From: Phascolarctos cinereus
Taxonomy: Eukaryota; Chordata; Mammalia; Diprotodontia; Phascolarctidae
Direction: 5' to 3'
Length of the DNA: 64,000 bases
NCBI RefSeq assembly: GCF_002099425.1
Contig: NW_018343991.1
Span: 17,358,501 to 17,422,500, forward strand
A program made the position numbers and the translations under genes. Below the pieces are notes generated by a model. It made no database searches. It saw nothing but the letters and a program-made list of their open reading frames with translations, and had not been told where the DNA came from. Positions within the stretch are counted from its first letter, which is position 1. Each line of letters opens with the position of its first letter. Shown in pieces: positions 32,915-44,474 of the stretch.

Positions 32915-33060
32915 GGGGGGGGAACATTAAGTACTTTCTACATACAAGGCACTATGCTAAGTACTGAAGATACAAACAGAAAAGTAAGACAGTCCTTGCC
33001 GTAAGAGCTCTCATTCTACTGGGGGAGAAAACACATGTAGGAGATTTTAGCTGCAAATCC
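32915..33060 (-). repeat. L2 LINE 3' end, antisense
   Basis: "aagtactttctacatacaag", "gctaagtactgaagatacaa" and "gtaagagctctcattctact". Confidence 0.8.
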
Positions 33061-33930
33061 AATGGAAAGGTTCCATGGTCATTCAGGTGCTATAGCAAAA
33101 CAGATGGCAACGCATCTTCTTTAATATTATTTCCACTGATGAAATGATGCTGAACCATTTGACAATGCCGAGGACTTTGGTGACAAGGACAATGGTCTGG
33201 AGTGGGCAGGTGCTGCCACTCCCAGAGTTCTTAGGCTCACTGTTCATCAGTGGCAGTTGGTCAGCAGAGGAAAGTGTACTCCTTCTCCACAGTGACTTCT
33301 CTCTTCAGTCATGGCTGAAGTGCCTATGCTGGAAGGAGGGGAAGCAGTCTAAGGAAGACTATTGTTCCCAAAGCTCTTGAGTTCAAGGTTCTGAGCTATC
33401 TACAGGGAGGTCTGAGAAGAGATGGTAACTGAAGTAGTAATTATCGGCTAAGTTTCTTAACTTAAAGCTGTAAAGAATAAACCCTCTTGGGAAGGTAACA
33501 CATAGAAGTGCTATCAATCTTTTCACCAAGGTTTAAAGGGACTTCGGTGCTTTTCTGGGAGTAGACTTTGGGAAAAAGGGAGAGGGTGGAGAGAGGTGAG
33601 AGTGAGGAAGGCGCTGGGCACTTGACAGCAAGGAGAGAGGGCTGAAGAACAGTAAGTGTGCTGGTTCCCAAGCCCAACTTTGCTCACTTCACAATTTTGC
33701 TGCAGGGCTGGCCCTGCCCAAGAGCCTTGCTCGGCTGAGCCCTGAAACTCCGGGAACACTAAGTTCCAGGCTGCAAATGTCTTCACGGAAGCTTGCATTA
33801 CTACACTAACTGACCTACATTTTACAAACTCCATCAAATCCACTATTCTTTTAAATGTACTTATATTTTTTTTCTTTTTTAAAATGTACTTTATATTGCT
33901 GTTTATTATAATCATCTGTGTATATGTCTT
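33061..33930. other. no gene seen; apparently unique DNA
   Basis: About 870 bp without repeat signature. Frames of 78 and 130 residues occur but have no known domain and no splice context. Confidence 0.35.
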
Positions 33931-33934
33931 ATTC

Positions 33935-34060
33935 TGCTTCTAGAACTCCAGGAAGGAGACACTGAGTTTTTAGATAAAGTTTATCTGACACCCTATCCTC
34001 CCCCCCAACACATATACAGTGCCTTGAGCAAAGTGTGTGCCGAATAAACAGGCATTTGCT
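33935..34060 (+). repeat. L2 LINE 3' end, sense
   Basis: "tagaactccaggaaggagac" and "aataaacaggcatttgctga" are a sense L2 terminus. An antisense L2 terminus starts directly after it at 34065. Confidence 0.7.
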
Positions 34061-34064
34061 GAAT

Positions 34065-34600
34065 AGAATTTAACAAACATTTACTAAGGACCTATGCAAA
34101 GCACTATGGTAGGTACTGGGGATGCAAAGATAGAAAAACAACCAACTTGTGCCCTTAAGGCACGTATGTTCTACTGGGGCAAGGGATGTGAGGGGAATCA
34201 ACTGGTATGTGCCCCAGGGACTCTTAACATGGTATCCATGAATTTGTCTTTTGAATATTTTGATAATAATATTTCAATACAATCGGGTTTTTTTTTACAA
34301 TCCTATGAATTTTATTTTATGTATTTCAAAACATGATTCTGAGAAGGGGTCTATAGGTTTCACCAGAGTGCCAAGACACCAAAAATGTTAAGAACCAATG
34401 ACGTATGTCATTGGTTGTAAGTGTATACACAGTCATTTGAAGAGGGAGAGAATATTAACTGCTGGGGGAATCAGGAAAGTTCTCCCAGAGGAGGTAGCAA
34501 CACTTGAGTCAGGGGACCTAGAATGGAAGGTCAGGATTCTCAAAGGCAGAGAGAAGGAAGGCAGGCATTCTTGACCTACCTAGAAATCAAATTGACTGAA
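34065..34600 (-). repeat. L2 LINE 3' region, antisense, split by a hAT MITE
   Basis: 34065-34210 ("aaacatttactaaggaccta", "gcccttaaggcacgtatgtt") continues at 34417-34600 ("tgaagagggagagaatatta", "ggggaatcaggaaagttctc"). The 190-bp element between the halves is the MITE. Confidence 0.75.
34211..34400. mobile_element. hAT-type MITE inside L2
   Basis: The ends are inverted: "gggactcttaacatgg" at the left and "aaaatgttaagaaccaatg" at the right. The interior "aaggggtctataggtttcac" is typical of Charlie-type hAT MITEs. "gtatgt" lies on both sides (34205-34210 and 34403-34408) and is probably what remains of an 8-bp target duplication. Confidence 0.7.
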
Positions 34601-35275
34601 CTGAATTCCAGTATGGGATCTCATTACCTTAACTTCATATTCCTACACTCATGACCCACACTGATAGAGGGCATGTGTGTCTGAATGTGCCTGCCTCTGC
34701 TGCCTCCCCATTGAGGCACAGCCTATCACCCCATACTGCAGCTAGTACAAGTTACCACCTGCTCTTGTGTTAGAGAGAAAGACTGAGAGTGAGCCAGCCT
34801 GGCTTCATGCTCCAAGAGTGTCTCCAGAGCTTCCAGAGGGAAGCAAGCAAACGCAATTCTCGGGCCAGGGAAATTGCTGAGAGTCAGGCGGGGCTTAGGC
34901 CCCAGGCCCTCACCGGGCTGCTTGGTTCTTGCTTCCCAAAATGGGGTAGTAATGAGGGCTCCTGAGCTCATAGGGCTGTTCCAGAGATTAGCTAATTAAA
35001 AATGGGGGGAAAAAAATCTGTAGAAAAAACTGTAAGTGCCAAGTGCCCTTTCTCCAATTATGCTGCAGATGGTTCAACCCAATGAGCCATCCAGCTGGCA
35101 GGCTTCGCCAATATGCACTGCACAGAGGCCCTTGCAGAACTTTCTTCTATCTCCACATGCCCCACTCATCCCATCAAAGGGGCAGGGCAGGCAGGTAGAA
35201 GACAGAATAGGAGGGAGGGGTCCTAAGGAGGAAGATGTTTCAGGACAGGAACAATGATGTTCCTGGTATTTTCTG
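34600..35275. other. no gene seen; apparently unique, GC-richer stretch
   Basis: No repeat signature. 34740-34960 is less AT-rich than its surroundings. Frames of 81 and 73 residues have no recognisable domain. Confidence 0.35.
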
Positions 35276-35279
35276 AAGC

Positions 35280-35560
35280 TGGCAGAGGTGGGAACTCACA
35301 GTGATGAATTCTCTCCCTTTAAGACCCAACTCAGGGGCCACCTTCTCCATGCTGCCTTCTTTGACACCCTCTTTAGAGGAAAGTGACCTTGCCTTGGTCA
35401 AATGTCTCTCACTCTTTTGCCTGGGTTTCTACTTCTCTAAATAAGCCTTAATCATAATTTTCAGTATATTTTCCCCTCTAGAAAATGTTGTTGTAAGTTA
35501 CTTGAATGCAGGATCTGGGACAGATCTATCATATCCCCTAGTTTGCACCACATCCAGCAA
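35280..35560 (+). repeat. L2 LINE 3' end, sense
   Basis: "aagacccaactcaggggcca", "cttctccatgctgccttctt" and "gaatgcaggatctgggacag" follow sense L2 order to the "agcaaacatttaaac" end. Confidence 0.75.
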
Positions 35561-35574
35561 ACATTTAAACATTA

Positions 35575-36845
35575 AACATCCATTTAAATAAGGTTGAGTA
35601 CACACAGCATTCCCAACAGGCTAAGGATACAGCACAGGATTTTACGTGGACCGACCGTGTAAAACTCAGGGTTCTGGAAGACAGAACCAGTCCAATGCAG
35701 AGGGTTATGGGGAAGATATTGGTCATTTGGGGGCAACACCATGGGGCCAGAAGCCCATCCCCAGCTTAGAACTAGATGGATCTTGCAATTGTAAAGGAAA
35801 TCATTAAGCATGAAAATTATAAATTTTGTCTTGTTGAGTCCTTTCGCTTTTTCTACTGCTTAGAATTCCCTTCTCTTATATATCAACCCTCATAAAAAGA
35901 CATTTGAAGTGATGAATGGACTTTGTCTATGATGACATGTATAAATATTAACACTAATGATAGAGGAACATTTTAGGGTCAGGAATATCTGAGTTCCAGT
36001 CCTGCTTCTGCTATGTGCTGGCTGTGTGACTTACCTTCTCAGCTTTATAGGCAAAGCTTTAAAACCATCAGTTAAAGTTAACTTGTTCATCTATATCTCA
36101 TAGACATATGCAGCCCAGCTTTATGTTCCTCCTGTGCATTTGTCCCTGTTTTTTAAAATATTCTACCTTTTAGAGACCCCTTACAAGAGTCTTCAGTTAA
36201 TGCTATCATCATGCCATGGGCTATATCTGGGAGATATTCCCTGAGCCATAAGTAATCAGGAAAAAGAAGTTTTATAGATACATCCCTTATTCTGTTTTGG
36301 TTGATGTTTACTGAATGTAGAATGAAAAAATACGGAGGGAAGTAAATGAATACATATATACATATACAGACAGACAGACACCTTTATAGTCATTCAGATG
36401 AGCCTCAAAAGATTCGCTCAGGTGTATAAAAGGAAAAGGAAGATGGGCACAAAACAGTAGAATTGGGAAACAGAACTACTGACCAGAGCTGGAATTTTAA
36501 AAATAGAATATGAGAATTTAGACTGTTCAGAACATTAGACCAATGGAAGGAAATAATTTTGGAAGAGATTCATCTCTTTGGGCCAGGTCTATCATGATCC
36601 CTGACCCCAGGAAATATTTTAGGCATAGCTTAGAACATATCCTCCAACATTATAATGCAGGTAACTAAAATTCCCTTTCCTAAGAAATAACTAAGGAAAA
36701 CAAGTCTGGGAGGCTTGATTTAACTAAATAATGGCCTCTTCTCATGACTTCCCTAGGTGGGAATATTTCCTGTACAAATTTTTTGCCCACCAGCTTCTTT
36801 TTAAAAAGTAACAATAAAGGTATTTGGAGGCAATAAGATTAGAGG
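35575..36845. other. no gene seen; one short MIR fragment
   Basis: Apart from a sense MIR fragment near 35970-36040 ("gctatgtgctggctgtgtga") and a small ACATATA/CAGA run at 36350-36381, I see nothing recognisable. Confidence 0.35.
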
Positions 36846-37555
36846 GCTTCTACTGCAGGATGATCAGAAACCCACAGTGTGATCCTTAGAAGCAATTAAA
36901 AGCAACTAAGTGCAAGTGCTGAGACTGGAACACCCCAAGTGAAGGCTCTGAGATCTCTAGCATTTTGTACTGGAAGATCACAGACGGCCCCAAAATACAT
37001 TGTTCTGAGTCTTAAATATCAAGAAGGACCTAAAAACTACAAGCGTCCTTAGCATAGACAAACTAAGGTAGCTAGAGGAGGAGGAGGAGGTTAGTGTAGG
37101 AACATAGGGAGCCTAGGTCAGAATCAATTAAGGTAACTACCCCACCCAAAAGCACTTTAAGGGAAATAGACCCTAGCATAGACACAAAGCTATAATTCAG
37201 AAACTAAGGTCCATGATATGAGTAAACAGAAGACACCAATAATTATAAAGAATTATTATAGCTACAGAGACACCAAAAATCCAACCTAGAAGAAGCAACT
37301 CTGCAATAATTGTAAGCAGAAACTCAAAAAAATGTATTTTTCATAAAAACTAAATGAATACCTAGAAGGAATGAATCAAGAGATTTTTTTTTTAACTGAA
37401 ATAAGAGCATTGAAGAAAAATCGAATGAATAAAAAAGCTTAGAAGAGAAAGCGGTAAGCCTTACCCAAGTAACAAACTCCCTAAAAATTAGAATAAACCA
37501 AACAGAAATCAATGACTTCATGAGACAACAAGAAATATTAATGCAAAATTTAAAG

Positions 37556-37692
37556 AGCAGCTGAGTGGCACAGTGAATAGAGCACTGGCCCTGGAGTCAA
37601 GAAGACCCAAATTCAAATCACACCTCAGGCACTTATTAATTGTATGTCCCTGGGGGAAGTCACTTAAACCCATTTGCCTCCAAAAAAAATTT
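37556..37692 (+). repeat. tRNA-derived CORE-SINE inside the old L1
   Basis: "gagcagctgagtggcacagt", "ccctggagtcaagaagaccc" and "cctgggggaagtcacttaaa" with an A-rich end. Same family as 1-84 and 54171. Confidence 0.9.
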
Positions 37693-37930
37693 TTAAGATT
37701 TTAAAAATAGGGTAAAATGTAAGGGAGCTAATGTCAAAAATAACTATCCTGGAAAGTAAGCCAAATAGCTGTCGTCCAAGCATCATTAGACTCCCTGAAA
37801 ACAATATTTTTTTTAAATCTAAGATACTTTGTTTTCAGAAATGAAAAAATGTCCAGATATGTTAGAACCAGAGGACAAAATGAAAATAGAAAAAAAAATC
37901 TACCATTCACCTCTTGAAAAAAAAACCTCA

Positions 37931-38136
37931 TGCAGAAGTCTATCCTGCTCTACAGGAAAATAGAAGGGGAAGGGGATAAGAGAAGGGAGGTGGGGAGAGA
38001 TAGAAGAGAAGGCAGACCAGGGGAAGGGGTATTCAGAATGCATGCCATCTTGGGGTGGGGGTAGGGGTGAGAAATTTGGAACTCAGAAATTTGTGGAAGT
38101 GAATATTGAAAACTAAAAATAAATAAATTTATATTA
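37931..38136 (+). mobile_element. HAL1 tail-only insertion, about 206 bp
   Basis: It matches only module 2 of the HAL1 3' end ("cagaagtctatcctgctcta", "atgccatcttggggtggggg", "gaaaactaaaaataaataaa"). "aaaaaaaaacctca" at 37917-37930 and 38137-38150 is the target-site duplication, partly merged with the A tail. It sits in the ORF1 remains of the old L1. Confidence 0.85.
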
Positions 38137-38484
38137 AAAAAAAAACCTCAAAAGAGAAAGTGCTAGAAATGTCATAGCTGAATTCCAGCTTCCAAGTCAA
38201 ATAAAAATACTGAAATAAAGAGTTCAAGAACCAAGGAACTACAGTCAGGGTCACAAAAGACCTGACAGCTTCTACTACAAATAAGAGGAAATCTTGGAAT
38301 ATAGTATTCCTAAAGGAAAAAAAAATAAGCTTACAGCTCCACAAAGCAAGGGCATAGAGTACTAGGGTGGTGGGTTGGAATTAGTAATTGGATTTTTAAC
38401 AGAATAGAAAACTTTAAAACGTTCCAAGTTGGGGGCTGTAGTGGGGGCAGAGCTTAGTAAAAAACTTTAAATGTAAAAAACAAG

Positions 38485-38880
38485 TGTGTGAAGCAAAGAT
38501 GGTGAATGGAGAAGAAGTATTAGAGACTAGTTCTCCCCCCTACATCTCCTCAAAAGAGATCTACAGAAAATACCAGATTGAATTCTGATTGGGAAAACCA
38601 AGAAGTCACAATGAGTCATTTTTCCAGGAAACAGAGGCTTAGAGAGATGAATAGAAAGGGCTGCAGACTTTGGGGAGCAAGTCTGGCTAAGACATCATGG
38701 TGGTGATGGTGGCAGTAGCAATAAGGAGCATTCCAATGCCCAGGAACTGAGAGAGGGCTATGACATGGAGTTCCATTTTGGGAGCACTAAAAGCTCGTAG
38801 GACCTCAATCAAAGCTGCAAAAGCAACAGAACACATAAGAGGACAGAAGCTTGGAGTAGACTTCCTACTTCTCAACATCT
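38485..38880 (+). repeat. second L1 5' end fragment inside the old L1 region
   Basis: "gcaaagatggtgaatggaga" (38493) resembles the YY1-like L1 start, followed by "ctcaaaagagatctacagaa", similar to 14270-14300. Its place between ORF1 and ORF2 remains suggests a separate insertion or a rearrangement. Confidence 0.5.
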
Positions 38881-40190
38881 ATTGGGGTTGGTTTGCTGAC
38901 TATAATGTAATAAAAATTACATTCAATAAATAGTCTTAGAAGCAAAAATAAAAAAATAAATTAAAAACCAAATAACTTTATCCTAAAAAATGAGTGGATC
39001 AACAAACAAATTATATAAACAATAGATCAGTGAATAGTATGCAACTAAAGAAAAAAACCCTAGAAAACCAAAAAAATTAAAACCTCCAATTAAATACCTC
39101 CCCCCAAAAAAAGAAATCCTAAAAATCAAAGGAAAGACCAATAAAATTTGAAGTAAAAAAATCAAATTAATGGATAAACCCAGGAGTTAAGTTTTGGTGG
39201 TTTCATTTTTTTTTTTTGGAAAAGGACAATAAAATAGATATGCCATTGGCTAATTTGGTTAAGAAAAAGAAAGAAGAAAACCAAGTTACCAGTACAAAAA
39301 AAAACTAAAAAGGCAAATTTATAACCAATGAAGAAGAAATAAAAGCAATTATTAGGAGGTATTTTACTCAACTATATGCAAATAAAACTGAAAATTGAAA
39401 TAAAATAGACAAATATTTATAAAAATACAAATTACCCAGATTAACAAAATAGGAAATGGTATACTTAAATAACTCTATCTTAGAAAAAGACATTGAACAA
39501 GTCATAGATGAACTCCTAAAGAAAAAACCCCAAGATGAGAAAGAATTACAAGTAAATTCTTTAATTCCTGTACTGTATAAACCATTTTTAAAAAAATAAA
39601 TAAATAGAGGCTCTTACCAAATTCCTTCTATGACACAAATATGATCTTGATACTTAAATTACAGAAAGTCAAAACAGAGAAAGAAAATTATAGCTCAAGT
39701 TCTCTAATGAATATTCATGCAAAAATGTTAAAGAAAATATTAACAGAGACTACAGCAATATATTGCAAAGCTTATATACTATGATCAGACTGGATTTATA
39801 CCAGGAACACAGGGTAGAAGATTATAAGCATAATTGAGCATATTAACAACAAAAAACATATAATTATTTCAATAAATGTGAAAAATGCTTTCAATAAAAC
39901 ACAACACCCATTCTTGTGAAAAAATAAGAAAGCATAGAAATAAATGGAGCTTTCCTTAAAATAAGTGATATCTATCTAAAACCAAGAGCAAGCATCTGAC
40001 AATAGGCATAGGCTAGAAGTTTTTCCAGTAAGATCAGGGATTAAGCAAGGAGGTCCATCATCACCTTTATTATTCAACATTATACTGTAAATATTACCTA
40101 TAAGAATAAGAGAAAAAAGAAATTGGAGTAATAACCATAGGTAGAGCTAAACCAAAATTATCACTTTGGTTTACTTGGAGAGCTCTAGAG

Positions 40191-40405
40191 TTGTGGTGTC
40201 AAACTCAAGTAGAAATGGTGGCCACTAAACCATGCAGAAAGATTCCTGTTGGTAGCATATTGACTTAGTTTTAAAATGTCATTTTATCTATATTTTATTG
40301 AATTTTTATTTGTTTTGTCAGATATTTCCCAATTACATTTTAATCTGATTCCAGCCAGTCTCAGGAGTGTTGTAGGTTGCATGCAGCCCAGGTTTAACAT
40401 GTCTG
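40191..40405. mobile_element. hAT-type MITE with 8-bp target duplication
   Basis: "ctctagag" (40183-40190) and "ctttagag" (40406-40413) flank it. The ends are inverted: "gtggtgtcaaac" at the left and "gtttaacatgtctg" at the right. The same family recurs at 53701. It sits in the ORF2 remains of the old L1. Confidence 0.82.
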
Positions 40406-40921
40406 CTTTAGAGAATGAACTAAAAAACTAATCAAAACTATGAAAAACTTCTGCAAAGTTGTAGGGTACAAAATAAACCCACAAAAATTAGCATTGTGTC
40501 TGTATATTACCAATAAATTCAAGCAGTAAGAGATAAGAAGATAAGTTCTATTTAAAATAACTACAGATGGTATAAAATGCTTGAGAGTCTACCTGCCGAG
40601 ACACACATAGGAATTACCTAAACACAATTACAAAACGCTCTTCACACAAATAAAGACAGATCTAAATAATTGAAGAAATATTAATTGCTCATGGGTAGAC
40701 CAAGCCAATATGATAAAAATTACAATACTATCTAAACTAATTTCCTTACCCATTGCCATGTCAATCAAACCACCAAGGAATTACTTCATAGAATTAGAAA
40801 AAATAATGATGAAATTCATCTGGAGGAACAAAAGGCCAAGAATATCAGAAGGAATCAATGAAAAAAAAATGGGAAGGAAAGGAGCTTAGCAGTACCAGAT
40901 CTAAAATTATACTACAAAAGT

Positions 40922-41055
40922 GTTGTCTCTGTCATTAGAAATCTTCAAGCAGAGATTGTATGACCATCAATGGGTCATGATGTGGAAGGCATTCTTGCTC
41001 ACTCATGGCTTGGACTAGGGTGCTTCTGAAGCATTTTCAGTTCCAAAACACTATA
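40922..41055 (+). repeat. L3/CR1-clade LINE, 3' end
   Basis: "tagaaatcttcaagcagaga", "ttgtatgaccatcaatgggt" and "ggcttggactagggtgcttc" keep CR1/L3 3' order. Confidence 0.75.
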
Positions 41056-41059
41056 ATTC

Positions 41060-41940
41060 AACCAGTTTGGTCACTGTCTTGATGAACTTACAGCAGTGCA
41101 GCTTATGCTATTTATAGGTAGGGTAGACAGGGGTGATGTCTCATTTATTTCTATGCCTCCATCAGCCCTCCACTGAAGTCCTACTCAATTGCCTTGGTAT
41201 GTCAGAGAGGCAAGCCTGAGTTCTTAAAAGCTATACCAAAAGACCACAAATTCTAGAGAGACTCACAAAGCTAAAAAGGCTTTGCCTATGGGATTGGAGA
41301 TAGATTGTATGTACATTTGTTGTCTGAGAACCAACTCGGCTGCTTGGTGATGCTCAGCACCAGATTGGCCTCAGGATGATAGATATTCTAGCTATGGCAA
41401 TTCTCAAAGACCATCTACAAAGTCATCAAAGGGTTTGCTGTCCCACAGATACATTCTCATGTTTGAATAAGGTAGGAACTCAATAAATGTGTGTTTACCA
41501 AAATTGGAATAAGTAGGTTGGGGTTGGCGTGGCATGAATCTTTTAGAATCAAAAGGGCTAAAAGGGTATTGGGAAAAGAGCTATTCTGAGGGATCCTTTT
41601 TTCCTCCACAACCATCCCTTTCCCAATGCCATGTAAATTTCCTTTCTCGTCAACTAAAAAGTAGGTAGGGAGTATCATGGCTCCAGGATTTCCTAAACAT
41701 CTTGGGTTCCCTATCTGGCTCACATGATGGTAGAAACTAATAGGAATTATGGGTAGCAGAGAGGGTAGGGAAGGCATTATCTACAGTGGGAACCAATTCA
41801 AACACCTCATTGGGAATATAAGGAGTTACTTGACCTTGGAAGGGGTGGCCATGAAGCTCCTTTGCCCCTACCAAGAGTCATGGCAGTGTCCAAACCTTGG
41901 GATGCCCAAAAGAGCTGAGACAAAAGGCAGAAAAGTCCTG
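41060..41940. other. no gene seen; unassigned DNA
   Basis: 41215-41455 has a repeat-like look ("gctttgcctatgggattgga", "ctcagcaccagattggcctc", "gaccatctacaaagtcatca") but I cannot name a family. The rest shows no signature. A 106-residue minus frame at 41457-41777 has no known domain. Confidence 0.35.
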
Positions 41941-41944
41941 GTTT

Positions 41945-42065
41945 GAGGGTTCTAGTCTTGGCTCTACCACTAAATTGTGGTGCGACCTTGGACAAGTCAT
42001 TTTCTCCTATTAGACCTTTGTTTCCAAATTTGTAAAATTAAGGAAGTAGATGAGAATATCCATTA
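41945..42065 (+). repeat. MIR-type SINE
   Basis: "gttctagtcttggctctacc", "gcgaccttggacaagtcatt" and "tttccaaatttgtaaaatta". Confidence 0.8.
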
Positions 42066-42104
42066 ATTCTAGTTGTTCTTTTTGGGATCAAAAAGAATAA
42101 GTTT

Positions 42105-42345
42105 AATAACAATAGTTTATATTTCTATCACACTTTAACATATAGAAAGCATTCTCTTCACAATAATTAGTAAGAGAGTTATTTAATTATTTACTCCACT
42201 ACTTAGGTAAAGAAACTAAGATTCAGAAAACTTAAATGACTTATTCATGGTCCCATAGTTACCAAGTGCCAGAGCTGAAATTTGATCCCAAATCTCTCCT
42301 GATTCCAATTTCAGAACTCTTTGAACTATACCATATGCCCCTAAT
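42105..42345 (-). repeat. MIR-type SINE, antisense
   Basis: "aacaatagtttatatttcta", "aggtaaagaaactaagattc", "tggtcccatagttaccaagt" and "actataccatatgcccct". Confidence 0.75.
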
Positions 42346-42449
42346 CTCTCTTTCCCATGATGGCTCTGCAGACTTTTGAGGATAGTTATCATGTTCTGCT
42401 TTAATCTTCTCTGCTGTAGGCTAAACACCCAAGAAAGTCTTTTTATGAT

Positions 42450-42800
42450 TTTTTTTAAAAAGTATTTATTTTGCAAGCATTTATTATTCTTCCTCTCCCT
42501 CCCAATTGAACAATATAAAAAGAAAATCCTCACAACAAATATACATAGCCCAGCAAAACAAATTCCCATATTGGCCATGTCCAAAAGTGAACATCTAATT
42601 CTGCATTTAAGTCCATCACCTCTATAGTAGGAGATGGGTAACTGATTCATCTTCAGTCCTCTGGTCTCTGCATTCATCAGAGTTCTAAAGTCTTTCAGCG
42701 TATTTTTCGTTATTTATATTGCATTGCATAAATTGTTGTCCTGATTCTGTTCACTCAGCTCTGCATCAGTTCATAGAAGTCTTCTCAGTTTCTTCTGAAA
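42450..42800 (-). repeat. L1 3' end, antisense
   Basis: Read on the minus strand it runs from "gaagacttctatgaactgat" and "gagctgagtgaacagaatca", the end of an L1 ORF2 (compare "gagtgaagtgagcagaacca" at 26477), into a 3' UTR and A/T-rich end. 5' truncated. Confidence 0.75.
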
Positions 42801-43575
42801 CTGTATGACTTGGTTTCAAATCCTCACCAGTCTTGCCCATCTCACCTCTAGAACATCTGGAGAACCCTCTCCCCGTGACTTTCCAATAGTCTCTTTTTCA
42901 GATGCCTTTAACTGAAATTTTAAAGAAAACCTCAGCTGCCCTGAAAGATAAAACCTGCTTTACAAAATGCCCTGTGAACTCATTGTCAGCCCACCTTCCA
43001 CAGCTCTAGGCTATGTTCCCATCTTGTTTGTGTCTACCAAGACAGCCCTAGAACATTTTGATCTACTTTAATCCACCAACATGTGGCCCTAGTCATCAAG
43101 GGACTGTTCCAGTGACCACAGGACATAGGCTGCTCTAACTGGTCCACCCACAAGTTCAGATTGGATAGATACATAGTTGTACTCATAAACTCAAGATAGG
43201 CAAGAGACCCTGTTAACATGGAGAAATGAGAACTAACAAAGTCCAACCTCTGCATTTTGTAAGCTGCTCACAAATCCAATCTTCAAATAAAATTCACAAG
43301 CATTCCTGTCCAATGCGTACAAAGACCTGAGTGAGGTCCAGAAGGTCCTAGATAAAAAAGAAAATAAGAGACAATCTCTGCCACATATTATTCTCTTAAT
43401 AAATGCTTGGTGAATTGAAGTGAGTTGCCTGGAAAGAATTCACAAAGTCAAGTCAGGGAACTAAGACACATACTTTCCTGTTTTATCTTGGGTCTCAATT
43501 ATTTTGGTACTTAAGAGTCTCTAATGGCCTCCTCTTCTGGTACCTCATCATGTCATGAAGATTCTATATCAGTGG
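42800..43575. other. no gene seen
   Basis: About 770 bp. A decayed L2 end may lie near 43390 ("cttaataaatgcttggtgaa"); otherwise I see nothing. Confidence 0.35.
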
Positions 43576-43579
43576 AGCC

Positions 43580-43860
43580 TGTTGGAGTCCTTATTGACTG
43601 ACTACTATGTGTCAGGCACTGCATTAAATACTGGGGATGCAAAGAAAGGCAAAAGATAGTCCCTGCTCCCAATAAGTTCATAATCTAATGAAGGATACAA
43701 CAAACAAACAGATATGAGCAAACAAGCTATATACAGGATAATTAGGAAATAATTGATGAAGGAAAGGCACCAGAATTAAGACAGATTGAAGAAGAGGGAA
43801 TTTTAGCTGAGACTTGAAGGAAGCCAGGGACCAAGCTAGGAAGCTTTGAGGATGGGCCTG
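43580..43860 (-). repeat. L2 LINE 3' end, antisense
   Basis: "tgactactatgtgtcaggca", "gcaaagaaaggcaaaagata", "aggataattaggaaataatt" and "tagctgagacttgaaggaag" are close to the L2 consensus for this host. Confidence 0.88.
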
Positions 43861-44094
43861 ACTTGAGGATTAGTATAGCTAAATTCAAAAAAACTCATCA
43901 ACTCATGATATTTTTTTCTTTTTTCTTGGCCATGGCAAATCATGAAACCAGGTACCCAGGCTTGAAAATGTTGGCATCTCCACTGGTGAAGAGTAACCAC
44001 ATAAGAGAAATTATAGCTCCTTAATTTACCAAAGTATATGTACATAAAAGAAATAGAAGGAACATGAGCTGAGGGTTCAGAAGACAGAGTGACC

Positions 44095-44245
44095 ATCTCT
44101 GCTGGGGAGATAAGAGAAGACTTCCTGAAAGAGTTGGTATTTGAGTTGAGATTTGAAGGATGAATAGAATTTCAGCAGATGATGATGACAGCAAAAAAAG
44201 AAAGGGTCAATATTCCAGAAAGAAGAGGAAAGGAGCAAAAGCACA
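44095..44245 (-). repeat. L2 LINE fragment, antisense
   Basis: "agaagacttcctgaaagagt" and "gagttgagatttgaaggatg" followed by "caatattccagaaag". Confidence 0.65.
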
Positions 44246-44314
44246 GAAAAAAAACTCAAAAAATAATCAATCAATCAACTAGCCAGCCTCTAGATACCTA
44301 TTATGTACCAGAAG

Positions 44315-44470
44315 ATAGTATGGTGCAGTAAAAGGAGCCCTAGACAGGACCTGAGTTCAAATGCTGATTCTGCCACTTACTGAGTAAGTTACTAGACTTC
44401 CATGGGACTCACTGAGGGGTTGGACTAGTTGACACCCAAGACTCCTTCCCCATCTATACGTATGATCTTC
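44315..44470 (+). repeat. MIR-type SINE
   Basis: "agtatggtgcagtaaaagga", "gacctgagttcaaatgctga", "ttctgccacttactgagtaa" and "caagactccttccccatcta". Confidence 0.85.
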
Positions 44471-44474
44471 TGAA

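Larger units (their letters stand above)
36850..40921 (+). mobile_element. very degraded old L1 with several later insertions
   Basis: An L1 5' UTR (to about 37200) leads into ORF1 (coiled coil near 37450; "gaaccagaggacaaaat" near 37865; "caaggaactacagtcagggt" near 38233). ORF2 remains lie at 38890-40921 ("ggatttataccaggaacaca" 39793; "caagcaggaggtccatc"-like DNA near 40045). It is cut by a SINE, a HAL1 tail, another L1 5' end and a hAT MITE. The catalytic reverse transcriptase motif region near 40170 is lost at the MITE. Confidence 0.75.

Noticed and set aside
33523-33915. 130-codon minus-strand frame as a host exon
   Set aside because: No recognisable domain, low-complexity Lys/Asn start and no clear splice signals; left as unassigned.
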